This document shows positions 8,617 to 17,815 of a stretch of 64,000 bases of DNA, in pieces (position 1 is the stretch's first letter; the number at the start of each line of letters is the position of its first letter). The notes under the pieces are model-generated. The model saw only the letters and a program-made list of their open reading frames with translations, did no database searches and had not been told where the DNA came from. The position numbers were made by a program, and so were the translations under genes. The stretch is from positions 127,013-191,012 of the forward strand of contig LUJS01000050.1 of assembly GCA_001689495.1 (NCBI GenBank). The letters run 5' to 3'. Source of the DNA: Bacteroidales bacterium M8. Its GTDB lineage: Bacteria > Bacteroidota > Bacteroidia > Bacteroidales > Muribaculaceae.

Positions 8617-10554
8617 ATGAACAATCAAGAATATATCGACAAGTTATGCTCGGAATTGTCCGAGCATAACAGGCTGTATCGCTTAGGTCAGCCGGTTATT
8701 TCAGATGCCGAGTATGATAGGAAAGTCGCAGAATTGCGGTCTCTTGATCCAGACAATAAGTGGCTTCAATCAATAGAGCCAGCTCCTATTGCTCAATCTC
8801 GAAAACGCAAGCTGCCAATCCCCATGAAATCGCTGAATAAAGTCAAAAGCCTTGCTGAAGTCAAGCAATGGCTTGGTGCTTTAGCGATTCCAGCTACAGC
8901 TTCTATCGTCATCACTCCCAAATTCGATGGCGTGTCATGGCTACATAGCGAAGAAGACGGACGAACTTTCTCTCGTGGTGGGTCTGAAAACGAAGGTCAA
9001 GATTGCACAGCACACTATCTCAAAGGTGATTTTGGAAACAAAGAAGAGTGGGAACAGTTCTTTCCGCCACGCTACACCTTTGGTGAATTGGTATTCAGAC
9101 GTGCTACATGGCAATCTACATTCGTAGGCAAAATATCCGATTCTACTGGAGATCCCTACCGCTCACCCAGAAATACTGTCGCTGGCTTCATCAATAGAGA
9201 TGAAGCGACTGACAACCTACAATATGCTGATTTCTTCAGATACGGCATCGGTGAAATAGATTGGGAGCTGTTCGGCACATATACTGAAATGTACGACACT
9301 CTTTGCCGCGTATTTCATCAGCCGAACCTCAAATGGACTATTCCAGTTGCTCAGTTGTCAGAAGAATTGCTTTCTCAGCTCTTCCTCGACTGGCGCCAAG
9401 AATATTACATTGATGGCTTGGTAATATATCTGGATGATATTGCTCTATGGAAAACCATCGGCAGGCAGCAAACCACTGGCAATCCTCTGTACGCGATGGC
9501 TTACAAGCATCCAGACTTCACAGAATCCTTTGAAACCACTGTAAAAGGCATTGAATGGAATGTCAGCAAAGCTGGAGCTCTCAAACCTGTGGTGCAGATA
9601 GAAGCAGTTGACACTGGCGATTGCATCATGGAAAGTCCAACCGGCTATAATGCTAAGTGGTGTATGGCTCATCAGATTGGCAAAGGGGCAAAAATACTCG
9701 TCACTCGTTCTGGCGGTGTCATTCCTAAAATCCTCGAAACCTTAGAGCCTACAGAATGCCAAATTCCTCAATCATGCCCAGTCTGCGGTGCTTCAACATC
9801 ATTCGATGATGCAAACGTCGAGCTATATTGCACGAATCCAGAATGTGAAGGGCGGCAGCTTGCAAAAATCACTCATTTCTTGACTACAGTTGGTGTTGAA
9901 AATATGGGTGATGAGACTATCGCAAAAATCTTCGCCGCCGGTCACAAAACCATACGCGCCTTCTTGGACGTAAAATGGAATGAGCTTATGGACATTGATG
10001 GTTTTGGTGAATCTATCGCCAACAACATCGTGGACCAGATGAAGAAAATCAAAGCCGGAGTAGATTTGGCTACCTTGATGCACTCCAGTGATTGCTTCAA
10101 GGGCATTGGCAAAATCAAAGCTCAAAAACTGTTGGACGAACTTGATGACTACGAACTGTGTTCATTTTGCCAAGGCTGGTTTATCCGTCCACAAAATGTC
10201 GATCCATCATCTGAGAGCTTCCAAGCACTTCCGATTACCACTCAGAATTTTTACTTGGGATATTTCCCATTCATCAAATTTTTGGAAGAAACCGGAATTC
10301 CATACATTCTTCCACAAAAATCTGAGCCATCGGGCACAAAATGCACTGGATTCTCCGTATGTTTCTCTGGTATCAGAGACAGCGAACTGGAAGCAAAAAT
10401 CACAGCAGAAGGTGGTGCTATTGCATCAGGTGTGTCCAAAAAGACTACCCATCTGGTTGTAAAAGACCCAAACGGCTCTTCCTCCAAAATAGCTAAAGCC
10501 AAGCAACTTGGCATTCCAGTAATGACTATTGAAGATTTCAAGGCACTTTTATAA
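8617..10554 (+). CDS. ligA: NAD-dependent DNA ligase
   Basis: 645 residues, near full LigA length. Domain Ia has YRLGQPVISDAEYD, which binds NMN of NAD+. The adenylated lysine is in PKFDG (KxDG). The OB-fold is followed by a four-Cys zinc finger (CPVC ... C ... C near residue 405), helix-hairpin-helix repeats (DIDGFGESIANNI) and a C-terminal BRCT domain (FSVCFSGIRD to IEDFKALL). Start at 8617 was chosen because it lies just after the upstream stop with an A-rich leader. It consumes NAD+, linking it to the NAD+ salvage genes further right. Confidence 0.95.
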   Translation: MNNQEYIDKLCSELSEHNRLYRLGQPVISDAEYDRKVAELRSLDPDNKWLQSIEPAPIAQSRKRKLPIPMKSLNKVKSLAEVKQWLGALAIPATASIVITPKFDGVSWLHSEEDGRTFSRGGSENEGQDCTAHYLKGDFGNKEEWEQFFPPRYTFGELVFRRATWQSTFVGKISDSTGDPYRSPRNTVAGFINRDEATDNLQYADFFRYGIGEIDWELFGTYTEMYDTLCRVFHQPNLKWTIPVAQLSEELLSQLFLDWRQEYYIDGLVIYLDDIALWKTIGRQQTTGNPLYAMAYKHPDFTESFETTVKGIEWNVSKAGALKPVVQIEAVDTGDCIMESPTGYNAKWCMAHQIGKGAKILVTRSGGVIPKILETLEPTECQIPQSCPVCGASTSFDDANVELYCTNPECEGRQLAKITHFLTTVGVENMGDETIAKIFAAGHKTIRAFLDVKWNELMDIDGFGESIANNIVDQMKKIKAGVDLATLMHSSDCFKGIGKIKAQKLLDELDDYELCSFCQGWFIRPQNVDPSSESFQALPITTQNFYLGYFPFIKFLEETGIPYILPQKSEPSGTKCTGFSVCFSGIRDSELEAKITAEGGAIASGVSKKTTHLVVKDPNGSSSKIAKAKQLGIPVMTIEDFKALL

Positions 10555-10563
10555 TCTTACTAC

Positions 10564-10598
10564 ATAAATGCGAGGGGTTAATTACCTCTCGCATTTAT
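10564..10598 (+). terminator. Terminator after ligA
   Basis: Stem ATAAATGCGAG (10564-10574) with CTCGCATTTAT (10588-10598), 11 bp, next to T-rich sequence; closes the ligase transcript before the promoter at 10648. Confidence 0.65.
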
Positions 10599-10647
10599 TT
10601 GATTTATAAGTCTATGAAATTTTTTCACAAAGAAATTATACGATTTA

Positions 10648-10679
10648 TTTGTGTATGTAAAATTTTAGACTTAACTTTG
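10648..10679 (+). promoter_or_regulatory. Bacteroidota-type promoter
   Basis: TTTG at 10648-10651, 20 bp, TAACTTTG at 10672-10679. The recombinase ATG is 24 bp downstream. This fixes the recombinase start at 10704 instead of any upstream codon. Confidence 0.75.
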
Positions 10680-10703
10680 CTATCGAAACTGAAAGTAATA
10701 TCT

Positions 10704-11291
10704 ATGGCAAAGAAAAATCAACTCACAACAGCAGATCATCTGGAATTCTCAGAATACGAAAAACTGCTTGACGGATTTCACCAAGATAAAGAATATCTAT
10801 GGGAAATGTATGCTCGACTTGCGTTCTGTACTGCTTGCCGAGCATCAGACGTACTGAAATTTAGATGGGTTGACGTGATTGATAAAGATGAGACTACGGT
10901 TCAAGAACAGAAAACCGGTAAAGCTCGACGCATCAAGTTCAATCATTCCGTCAAGGAAAAACTGAAAGAGCTTTGGGGGTTGATGGGGAAACCAAATAAG
11001 GCTCTCTACATCTTTCAGAACGTCAGAACTGGTGAGCCAATGACAATTCAGAACGTCAATCAAAGACTGAAACAGTTCAAATACCGTTACAGGCTGCATA
11101 TTGACCATTTTTCGACTCACACTTTCAGAAAAACATTCGGTCGATATGTGTACGACCAGAACGGACACAGTGCAGAGAGCTTAATTCTGCTAAACAAAAT
11201 ACTCAATCATTCCAACATACAAGTTACAAAGGCTTATATCGGAATTACACAAGACGAAATCAACAATATCTACGATTCGATACAGTTCTGA
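10704..11291 (+). CDS. Single-domain tyrosine recombinase
   Basis: 195 residues. It has the full catalytic set: Arg in CTACRASDVLKFRW, Lys in EQKTGKARRI, HTFRKTFG (H-x-x-R), LNHSNIQVTKAYI (His and nucleophilic Tyr). It lacks the N-terminal core-binding domain of true integrases, so it is a catalytic-domain-only recombinase. With a separate full integrase at 55 kb, it may act in dimer resolution, DNA inversion or an accessory step. It has its own promoter. Confidence 0.8.
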   Translation: MAKKNQLTTADHLEFSEYEKLLDGFHQDKEYLWEMYARLAFCTACRASDVLKFRWVDVIDKDETTVQEQKTGKARRIKFNHSVKEKLKELWGLMGKPNKALYIFQNVRTGEPMTIQNVNQRLKQFKYRYRLHIDHFSTHTFRKTFGRYVYDQNGHSAESLILLNKILNHSNIQVTKAYIGITQDEINNIYDSIQF

Positions 11292-11381
11292 TTTCATCGA
11301 CCCCAAAATTGACGTGCGGCACAGTTCCGCACCCTTCTATCTCTTTTTCAACAACTCACTTCGAGCTAAACAGAGCAATGT
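11292..11381 (+). terminator. Short intergenic hairpin
   Basis: GTGCGG (11314-11319) pairs with CCGCAC (11327-11332) and is followed by a pyrimidine-rich tract with a T run; a plausible terminator for the recombinase gene. Confidence 0.5.
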
Positions 11382-11921
11382 ATGGCTTATCATACAGAAG
11401 GGTGTGGCTTGTCGCAAAAATTTGTTTGCGAAAAATGTGGTGCAATAGTCCATCCTGAAGACTATAGAGAAGGCACGTTATGGAAAAACCGAATGACAAC
11501 TCAATCGGTTTGCTTTGAATGTGCTTACTGGTTGGATTTAATCGAGCATCCGGTCGCACACTTCCAGATAATCAACCATCAGTATTTCAGTTTGCCTCCA
11601 GAAGTAAATGAAGGTGAACCGATTCATCATATTCTGACTCATAGCGGTCACTTATTTGACTCGACAAGGCTATTCAATTATGGAAGGGTCCCTGAACGAT
11701 TTTGGCAAGAACTGCCAAATACAGCCAACTTCCTATCGCACTCCAGATACCGCACCATTAAAGCAAATCAAGGATTTGAATGCGACAGAAAAGGTTGCTG
11801 GGATAGAAAGCATTGTCTGTGGTATAAGGGACCTATAGACTGGAATGAAATACCGGAATCTCATAAAGTAGGCGCTGAACAGTGCCCGATGTTTATCAAC
11901 ATATTAAATCCAAAGAAATGA
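11382..11921 (+). CDS. Cys-rich zinc-ribbon protein
   Basis: 179 residues, not a named family. Two Cys pairs near the N-terminus (CEKC at 16-19 and CFEC at 44-47) form a likely zinc ribbon. A second Cys cluster (CDRKGCWDRKHC and CPMF) lies near the C-terminus and could bind another metal or an iron-sulfur cluster. Overlaps the next gene by 4 bp. Confidence 0.6.
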   Translation: MAYHTEGCGLSQKFVCEKCGAIVHPEDYREGTLWKNRMTTQSVCFECAYWLDLIEHPVAHFQIINHQYFSLPPEVNEGEPIHHILTHSGHLFDSTRLFNYGRVPERFWQELPNTANFLSHSRYRTIKANQGFECDRKGCWDRKHCLWYKGPIDWNEIPESHKVGAEQCPMFINILNPKK

Positions 11922-12130
11922 TACTTGCACTCAAAATTTTCGGAGGCATAATTGGCTGTCTCGTGATTGCATTCTTCATGTGGTTCCTATGGCTCGTGGC
12001 AATCGAAGTCATATTTGGAACAGACCGATGCAAAAACTGTCCTATGAAAAATGAATGCTTCAATGCCATTGCCGCAGGGATGCCAACTCTATGCAATAAC
12101 TCCGAACCTCTTCACACCCAACAGCTATGA
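11918..12130 (+). CDS. Small membrane protein with Cys motif
   Basis: 70 residues: one transmembrane helix (IGCLVIAFFMWFLWLVAIEV) followed by CKNCPMKNEC, a C-x2-C-x5-C motif in the soluble tail. The ATGA overlap with the upstream stop sets the start. Function unknown. Confidence 0.6.
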   Translation: MILALKIFGGIIGCLVIAFFMWFLWLVAIEVIFGTDRCKNCPMKNECFNAIAAGMPTLCNNSEPLHTQQL

Positions 12131-12408
12131 ACCAGTTCGCTCTTTTCATCCTCAACGACATTCAAGAATTCGTTGACAAAATGAAAAGCTATATCAAATC
12201 AATGATAGCGCAAGAGCGCAAGCATCTGAAAGAAACAATGAATTGCATCAGTGAACACCACACCAGATTGGCAAAAACGTCAGCAAAGCCTGTTCACAAA
12301 CAGATGCGTCATCATATCAATAATCGAAACCGAACATGGAACAGAATAAAATCCTCTACCCACGCCCCGGCATTGAATATCATACTCATGGTAGTCATCT
12401 TCTGCTGA
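12127..12408 (+). CDS. Hypothetical small protein
   Basis: 93 residues, helical and basic with a hydrophobic C-terminus (LNIILMVVIFC). The ATGA overlap with the upstream gene supports it. Its last 73 bp overlap the next zinc-ribbon gene in another frame, so one of the two ends may be misjudged. Confidence 0.45.
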   Translation: MNQFALFILNDIQEFVDKMKSYIKSMIAQERKHLKETMNCISEHHTRLAKTSAKPVHKQMRHHINNRNRTWNRIKSSTHAPALNIILMVVIFC

Positions 12409-12563
12409 TTCGATGCCCTGAATGTGGAAAAGAGAATTATGCTCTCAACGTCATCACAGGAATCTGCACTTGGTGTGGCTACGATGCCAAAACCGATCCT
12501 AAAGTAACTAATCATATCCAACAACATACAAATGGAAAAGAACGAATGCAAACAACTCGCTGA
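12336..12563 (+). CDS. Small zinc-ribbon protein
   Basis: 75 residues. RCPECGKENYALNVITGICTWCG is a clear CxxC...CxxC zinc ribbon. It overlaps its neighbours on both sides (73 and 32 bp). Role unknown. Confidence 0.6.
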   Translation: MEQNKILYPRPGIEYHTHGSHLLLIRCPECGKENYALNVITGICTWCGYDAKTDPKVTNHIQQHTNGKERMQTTR

Positions 12564-12828
12564 AATGTTCGATGAAATAGACTTCATCGAAAGGCTTGAA
12601 CAGTTCGTGAAGAATGCCAATAACGGCATCCGAATTATGGCAAATCCTCAATGCTCGAACTTCAAGCCCATCGTATTTCCAGAGAATGTCGCATCTTTTG
12701 TGCTTGGGTCGCTGACCAGCTACAAAGACTCTCTGAAAGATTTGCTGGCTAATCTCAAAATCGTAGATAAGTCAGCCGTGCCGGAAGAACCAGAACCGGA
12801 ACCCACACCAGACGAATCTGGTGAGTAA
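12532..12828 (+). CDS. Hypothetical acidic protein
   Basis: 98 residues, helical, ending in a Pro/Glu-rich tail (EEPEPEPTPDE). Not recognised. Last gene before a terminator-like hairpin. Confidence 0.55.
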   Translation: MEKNECKQLAEMFDEIDFIERLEQFVKNANNGIRIMANPQCSNFKPIVFPENVASFVLGSLTSYKDSLKDLLANLKIVDKSAVPEEPEPEPTPDESGE

Positions 12829-12841
12829 TCGCAGTTGAACG

Positions 12842-12890
12842 AAAATGGCTGGGGTGCCATCAGTGTGTCTCAGCCATTAAAAATAAGTTA
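12842..12890 (+). terminator. Terminator-like hairpin
   Basis: AATGGCTG ... CAGCCATT (8 bp) with a long loop, followed by an A-rich tract; separates the Cys-rich gene group from the replication genes. Confidence 0.5.
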
Positions 12891-12950
12891 AAAACTTAAT
12901 CTAACTCAATCCAATTCATTTTAATTCACTATTCATCATAAACTCTGAAT

Positions 12951-13124
12951 ATGGAACTAAAACCAAAAATGACTTACGAAGAAATGCAAAACGCATATCT
13001 CGAAACGAATCCTTTGTATGCTCCGAATTTTGTAAGAGTCGGAAAATTCGCAAAAGTTCAAGGGTATCGTAAAATAAAGCAAATGATCAACAACAAGCTC
13101 ACATATTTTTATGTCAGAAAATAA
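12951..13124 (+). CDS. 57-residue basic protein upstream of replication initiator
   Basis: MELKPKMTYEEMQNAYLETN opens a short basic protein ending in YFYVRK. It overlaps the start of the initiator gene by 14 bp in another frame, a typical coupling. Codon use matches the neighbours. Function unknown; possibly a small replication regulator by position. Confidence 0.55.
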   Translation: MELKPKMTYEEMQNAYLETNPLYAPNFVRVGKFAKVQGYRKIKQMINNKLTYFYVRK

Positions 13125-15030
13125 TACTTCTCCAACGCTAATTTACAGCCAACATCTACGATGTCTTGCGAGGCTGTTAAAGAACACTGCCCAAACAGAA
13201 GTGTTCACATATCTGTTCGACGAATATCTGCATTTGTTGAGACAAGGCTACACTAATCCCGGAATCACAAAATCCATGATTACGATTGCTGAAAATACTG
13301 GAGTCTATCGTGGCCGTGTTGAAGACCGATTAAAAGAACTGGCAGAACTTAGACTCATCACCGTCGTAGGTAAAGTGATTTATATACAAGCGAATTTTTT
13401 ATTCGCCCTTGCGAATCTTCTTTACTCCAAAGCAAGTGCTTCAGAAAAGAAAGCTGTATGTACAGCTTTTCAGAATAAAGACTTTGAAGCTCTAAAAAAA
13501 CTGGGGCTGGAAGAGTATTCTGATGCAGAAAGACGTTTTTCACGAATGTCAGGCTCAATTATGCCGATTTCACACCAAAATGATGCAATATCAGCAGAAT
13601 GTTGCGAAATCAGCAAAATGATGCAATATCAGCAGAATGTTGCGAAATCAACAGAAAATGATGCAATATCAGCACAGTTGCTGATTCCGCATCATGTTTT
13701 TGAACCTATTTTATTAGTTTTCCCCTCAAAAACAGACTTTTTGGAAGCGTTTTATCATCAAAATGATGCAATATCAGCAAAACAAACCATCTTGGACGCT
13801 GCTGACATTATTTATGATGCAAAATCAGCAAATTCTGCATCTGAAATGATTGAAAAAATGATGATATTGCAGCATTTTTGGATGTTGCAATATCAGCAAA
13901 GTGATGCAATATCAGCAACAGTAATAAAGAGTAAAGAAGAAAATAAAAAAAGAAATACCCAGAGCGAAGCTCTGGTTAAAGAAAGGGAAGGCTTTTCGGA
14001 AGATGAAAACGAAAACGATGAGGAAGATGAAGAATTCTTCTCAGGTTTTGGAAAACCTTTAGAAGTTGTAGAGCTTAAACAGTTTGGAACTGTCAAAGAA
14101 CTTTCTGAAACTTCTTCAAAAAGACGAGCCCTGTCTTACCCGATGTTCACAGTTGAGGAAGTTGATAGAATTGTCAGCGATCTTGATTATGCAGCTACCA
14201 GTCCTCTCAAACTTTTCATCAATACTGTTTGGTGGATTCTCTCAGACTATGTACAGGAATCTATCGAACCGGATGAAGATGATGAAGACCTTCCAGAAAT
14301 TATAAACATCGAAGGTCATGGTTTCCCGATTGAAGACTTCCAGAAAGAAATTCTTGAAGTGGCTTATGAGGAAGTTGAAGGTTACATGGACAAAGGCTGT
14401 ATTGAAACAGAAGACGGACAGTCAATCTCAGTTTCGTTTACAGAAATGTTCCCCTTTGAACTTTTGGGGTCAATTTTCAAATGGGAGAAGAAAGCTCTCT
14501 CACATGACGAATCTGTTTACGAGATTTCCAAGAACGGCATATATGACGTTTCAGCGGAAAAGATTGAAAGAGCTTGTCAGCCGGAAACCAGAGAAGAGAA
14601 AAGAGCAGCCATACAGGATAGCCTTCAGTACATGACAAAGCTCTACCTGATTCAAAACTTCAAGCGACCAGAATTAGACCGTTTAACTCCAATCGAAAAA
14701 ATTGCGGCAAAATGTATCGCAACGTATTTGACCCCGGAAGAAACGGATAGCGGAACACTCAGGTTCTCTATCAACAAAGACTCAGAATCAATCTCAGAGG
14801 AAGGCTCGATAATCAAGAACTCTTGGCGAACATTGAAGGCAACGATTAAGAAGCATGGCTACACCGAGCAAGAATTTCTCAGCTGTCTTCTCAACAGTAA
14901 AGCTCCAAGCCAATACGAACAGTTGACAATCCAGCCATGTATGTTCTTCGCAGACGGTATCAGAACTCTCAACAAACTCCACGGACATGAGAGCGTAATA
15001 GATGGCCTCAGTATTGATGATCTAAAATAA
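13111..15030 (+). CDS. Replication initiation protein carrying internal origin iterons
   Basis: 639 residues. The N-terminus (20-110) reads as a winged helix (GITKSMITIAENTGVYRGRVEDRLKELAELRLI). Residues 150-270 contain repeated QNDAISA/QYQQ peptides because the DNA below is an iteron array. An acidic linker follows, and the C-terminal half is helical (RRALSYPMFTVEEVDRI; EQFLSCLLN-like end). This mirrors lambda O-type initiators whose origin lies inside the gene. The function is inferred from the winged helix, the iterons and the position. Confidence 0.65.
   Translation: MSENNTSPTLIYSQHLRCLARLLKNTAQTEVFTYLFDEYLHLLRQGYTNPGITKSMITIAENTGVYRGRVEDRLKELAELRLITVVGKVIYIQANFLFALANLLYSKASASEKKAVCTAFQNKDFEALKKLGLEEYSDAERRFSRMSGSIMPISHQNDAISAECCEISKMMQYQQNVAKSTENDAISAQLLIPHHVFEPILLVFPSKTDFLEAFYHQNDAISAKQTILDAADIIYDAKSANSASEMIEKMMILQHFWMLQYQQSDAISATVIKSKEENKKRNTQSEALVKEREGFSEDENENDEEDEEFFSGFGKPLEVVELKQFGTVKELSETSSKRRALSYPMFTVEEVDRIVSDLDYAATSPLKLFINTVWWILSDYVQESIEPDEDDEDLPEIINIEGHGFPIEDFQKEILEVAYEEVEGYMDKGCIETEDGQSISVSFTEMFPFELLGSIFKWEKKALSHDESVYEISKNGIYDVSAEKIERACQPETREEKRAAIQDSLQYMTKLYLIQNFKRPELDRLTPIEKIAAKCIATYLTPEETDSGTLRFSINKDSESISEEGSIIKNSWRTLKATIKKHGYTEQEFLSCLLNSKAPSQYEQLTIQPCMFFADGIRTLNKLHGHESVIDGLSIDDLK
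13581..13917 (+). repeat. Iteron array, probable phage replication origin
   Basis: Nine copies of a 15-mer near GATGCAATATCAGCA: starts at 13582, 13601, 13620, 13639, 13660, 13765, 13816, 13884 and 13903. Variants are GTTGCGAAATCAGCA, GATGCAAAATCAGCA and GTTGCAATATCAGCA. The first five are spaced about 19-21 bp (two helical turns). The surrounding DNA is AT-rich. Initiator binding here would be the expected start of replication. Confidence 0.8.
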
Positions 15031-15033
15031 ATT

Positions 15034-15078
15034 TAAGCGACCACGAAACAGATAAGAACTGTCAGTGGTCGCTTAATC
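15034..15078. terminator. Bidirectional terminator
   Basis: TAAGCGACCAC (15034-15044) pairs perfectly with GTGGTCGCTTA (15065-15075), 11 bp, with T/A runs on both sides. It sits between the convergent initiator gene and the minus-strand gene at 15080. Confidence 0.8.
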
Positions 15079-15079
15079 T

Positions 15080-16018
15080 TTATTGGTTGCTCTCAGGACT
15101 TGCAAGATACTCTCGAATAATCTCCATGATTTTGCCTAACACCTCAGTCCCATGCTCGACATTGACGAAATAGTTTCCAGCCAATGCTCGATTTCGAGAC
15201 AGTTGTAAGCCTTTCTCAATATCAGATACCAGACATAGCTTGTCGTTGATGTACCAGTATCGCTTGCCAATCTCAACCTGAATCTTAACCGGCTCAACAC
15301 GATGTCTGGCTTGATTCCAGATTTTACCGAACTTCCCCAATTCACTGTTTAGCCTTCTTTGACATGATAAGCCATTCATACGGCTCTGCCTCTTGTCTCC
15401 GTTGTCCATCGGCTCAAAGATGTAATCGTAGAGGTTGCAAATCCCTTTCTCGTGCATCGTAAAGCCACAACGCTTGGTGGTGTAGATGTAGTAGCAGTAT
15501 AACTCTACTTCACCAGTAAGCATGTCTATCTCCCGGACTACCCCCAAACCTTTGACTCCTTCTCCGTGAAAGATTACTCGCTCGTTGATTGAAGGGACAT
15601 ATTTCTCGATAAGACTGAAATCCTTCCAGCTGAATTGTACCTTGTCACGCAGCATAAGATGTCTGCATTCTTTGATTTCGCTCTCAGAAGCCGTTTTTAG
15701 CCTCTCTGTGGCGATTTGGTTATCGGAGTTGAGGATTTTATTACCTGAGAGCATTCCGACGATTGTAGCGGTCTTAAAATCGGTTTTTCCGACAACCACA
15801 ACTGTGCAATCTATCTTAGCGATGTCTCCAGCTCCAAAACCATTCTCATACCAATGGATGAAGTCGGAAGCTGTGATGCCCTGTTCAGTGTCGTATTCGA
15901 TGTTGATGGAAAATTCAGCCTTGTCTTTGCAAAAAGCTGAAATCATCTCCCAGTCTGTCTTCGAGCGAAAAGAATTCTCAGCAAGAAAACTCTGGATTTG
16001 TAGGTCTGTTTTTGCCAT
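15080..16018 (-). CDS. Hypothetical phage protein
   Basis: 312 residues, not recognised. The N-terminus is MAKTDLQIQSFLAENSF; the middle carries DCTVVVVGKTDFKTATIVGM, and the C-terminus YWYINDKLCLVSDIEKGLQL. It may contain two beta-rich domains. It is the only minus-strand gene between 5.4 and 19.9 kb, next to the lysogeny control region, so a role in regulation is possible but unproven. A TAACTTTG -7 box lies upstream (16050-16057, minus), without a clear -33. Confidence 0.6.
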   Translation of the reverse strand: MAKTDLQIQSFLAENSFRSKTDWEMISAFCKDKAEFSINIEYDTEQGITASDFIHWYENGFGAGDIAKIDCTVVVVGKTDFKTATIVGMLSGNKILNSDNQIATERLKTASESEIKECRHLMLRDKVQFSWKDFSLIEKYVPSINERVIFHGEGVKGLGVVREIDMLTGEVELYCYYIYTTKRCGFTMHEKGICNLYDYIFEPMDNGDKRQSRMNGLSCQRRLNSELGKFGKIWNQARHRVEPVKIQVEIGKRYWYINDKLCLVSDIEKGLQLSRNRALAGNYFVNVEHGTEVLGKIMEIIREYLASPESNQ

Positions 16019-16828
16019 GATTGGAGATATACGAAATCAATTTATGACGCAAAGTTAATCATAATTTCTGAAACTGTATATTCGAGTTGTAGAAATTCCG
16101 AAATCGCCAGAAAATCAGACTCAGTTTTTGGGGTCCGGGAAAAATTCTGGGAAAGCATATAGGACGAATTTTATATTTCGCCAAAATGATATGTTTGGTT
16201 GCCAAAATTAGGGGTCGAACTGAGAACGCATAATAATGTGTCAAAAAGCCCATTTTTAAGCCCTCTGAAAGCGTTTTAGACCCTCGGTAATATAAACGTC
16301 CATCTGAGGGTATAAAAGCCGTCAGATGAAAGATATGGAGGTAGTAGGGTTTGAGGGTGCTGGAAGAGTAGATTTTACCCAGAAAACGAGACTGAAAATC
16401 TGAGGGTCGGCAATGTGTATGGAATCCGCACCACATGGTACACCCTTCCTTTCATTTATTTCATTGATAGTCAAGCAATTAGCACTTTCACTTACTACAA
16501 AAGTGAAAGTATATCCTTGATTAACAACTGTTTAGATGTCAATTTTAAGCAATTAACATTTGACAAACAAAAACCTTAATTTTTGTTAATAATCGACTTC
16601 GCTATTGCATAGACTCCAGTCTTTTTGTATCTCGTGCGTGTTGCGTACCTTAATAAGCCAAAAAGAGAGTTGGGTTAATTTGTTGAAAGTCAATCAATTA
16701 CATATCTACATAGTGCAATATGTTAAAATAATTAACAAATAAGCCTATTTTACGCAATTCTCTAAAGTTGCTAACTATCTAACACGCAATCACTTGCAAA
16801 ATTCAAAGTGTTAAAGAAATGTTAATCA

Positions 16829-16842
16829 CAAGTAATTACTTG
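16829..16842. promoter_or_regulatory. Palindromic operator, copy 1
   Basis: CAAGTAATTACTTG is a perfect 14-bp palindrome overlapping the -33 element of the 16840 promoter. A 20-bp block including it is repeated exactly before the XRE repressor gene (19587-19600). A repressor bound here would block the promoter. Confidence 0.8.
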
Positions 16843-16870
16843 CACAAGTCAAAAACACGCCGTAACTTTG
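16840..16870 (+). promoter_or_regulatory. Operator-controlled promoter of the leader region
   Basis: TTGC at 16840-16843, 19 bp, TAACTTTG at 16863-16870. The -33 overlaps operator copy 1, so it is probably under XRE repressor control (a lytic or early promoter). Confidence 0.7.
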
Positions 16871-17698
16871 CATCGTCAAGTTAAAACAACAACAACGACA
16901 AACAACAAATTAGCAAACTGGCTACTTAGTGCAAAGTAGTATTGCGGTGCAGGGAAAGCAATCCAAAACACGCCCTAACTATGTGAATTATAAACTAAAT
17001 TGTGTAACAACTTTAACACTCAAATTACACCCAAACAAAAGCGCGTAAAAGCGTGAAATCGTAACACATACATAGCAACGGAAAGCGAAAGCGAAAACCG
17101 TTCCGAATAGGTACAGATATGCACCTAAACGGGAAAGAAACACCCCTGACTGTAATGCTCAGTTATCAAATATGCTCGTGCAAATCGTCGTCGGGAACAG
17201 GGGGTGCTATATGTAAGCGCAAACAAATGTGCATATAGCGAGGTCGAAAAACGTGTCACAGCGTGTTGTGCCAATATTATGCGCCATTGGTATCTAACAA
17301 CGAATTGGAAGCACTGAAACGCGAATTGTGCCAAAGGTATGCCCTGTTGCAACCTTATGATTAGAGGCGGTCAGTGAGTGGCGAAAAACTGTGCCATAAC
17401 TATGCGGAAACGCTTCGATTATTGCCCTTGTGTGGTAATTTTAGGAACTGTTGTGTAGTGACCAAAGTCCCCTGTGGAAGTGCCGAAAGTGCGCTTAAAG
17501 CGAGAGCGAGGGAGTGCCACACCTATGCGAAACGTCTTAGGAGTAAGTAATGCCGTAATTGCCTGAAATGGCTTGGTGTGAAACTATCGCAAGTGGTTTG
17601 CCCTTTGAAACATCGCATAGGTAGGAAAGCGCGAAATCTGAACACGATTTTGTGGAGTGTAGAGGGTGAAATCTACACTTTGCAATCTTATGAACTTA

Positions 17699-17775
17699 GA
17701 CCGTGCCATTCTCCGGAATGGTGTGGAAACTCCCTATATTGGTGAGTGTGGCAGGTTCGACTCCTGTCACGGTCA
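17699..17775 (+). tRNA. tRNA-like structure (not a normal tRNA)
   Basis: 77 nt with a perfect 7-bp acceptor stem GACCGTG/CACGGTC and a good T arm (GCAGG, loop TTCGACT, CCTGT). The D arm is replaced by a 6-bp hairpin with a UCCG tetraloop (UNCG class). The anticodon arm is irregular (bulged stem, possible loop CTATATT). It ends 40 bp before the gene at 17816. It could be a decayed tRNA or a tRNA mimic used for RNA processing. Confidence 0.5.
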
Positions 17776-17815
17776 CAATGCGCTATTGCAGAAAATGCCT
17801 AAAAACCGAAAAATT

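Larger units (their letters stand above)
16019..17698. ncRNA. Long gene-free leader region, possible structured RNA
   Basis: No credible gene: all frames are broken and the one 125-codon minus frame has no recognisable content. From the operator-controlled promoter at 16840-16870 a transcript would run about 830 nt before the tRNA-like element at 17699. It contains self-complementary pieces: GCTATATG/CATATAGC around 17209-17241, CCTATGCGA (17522-17530) with TCGCATAGG (17613-17621), and AGTGTAGA/TCTACACT (17656-17679). Words such as GTGCC and GCGAAA recur. A structured RNA or an RNA-level regulator is inferred. Confidence 0.4.

Noticed and set aside
10704..11291. Second integrase for a separate element
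   Set aside because: It lacks the core-binding domain and no second attachment site or tRNA target is seen nearby.
16059..16436. 125-codon minus-strand frame as a gene
   Set aside because: No promoter or leader, odd composition, no recognisable content; it lies in the gene-free control region.
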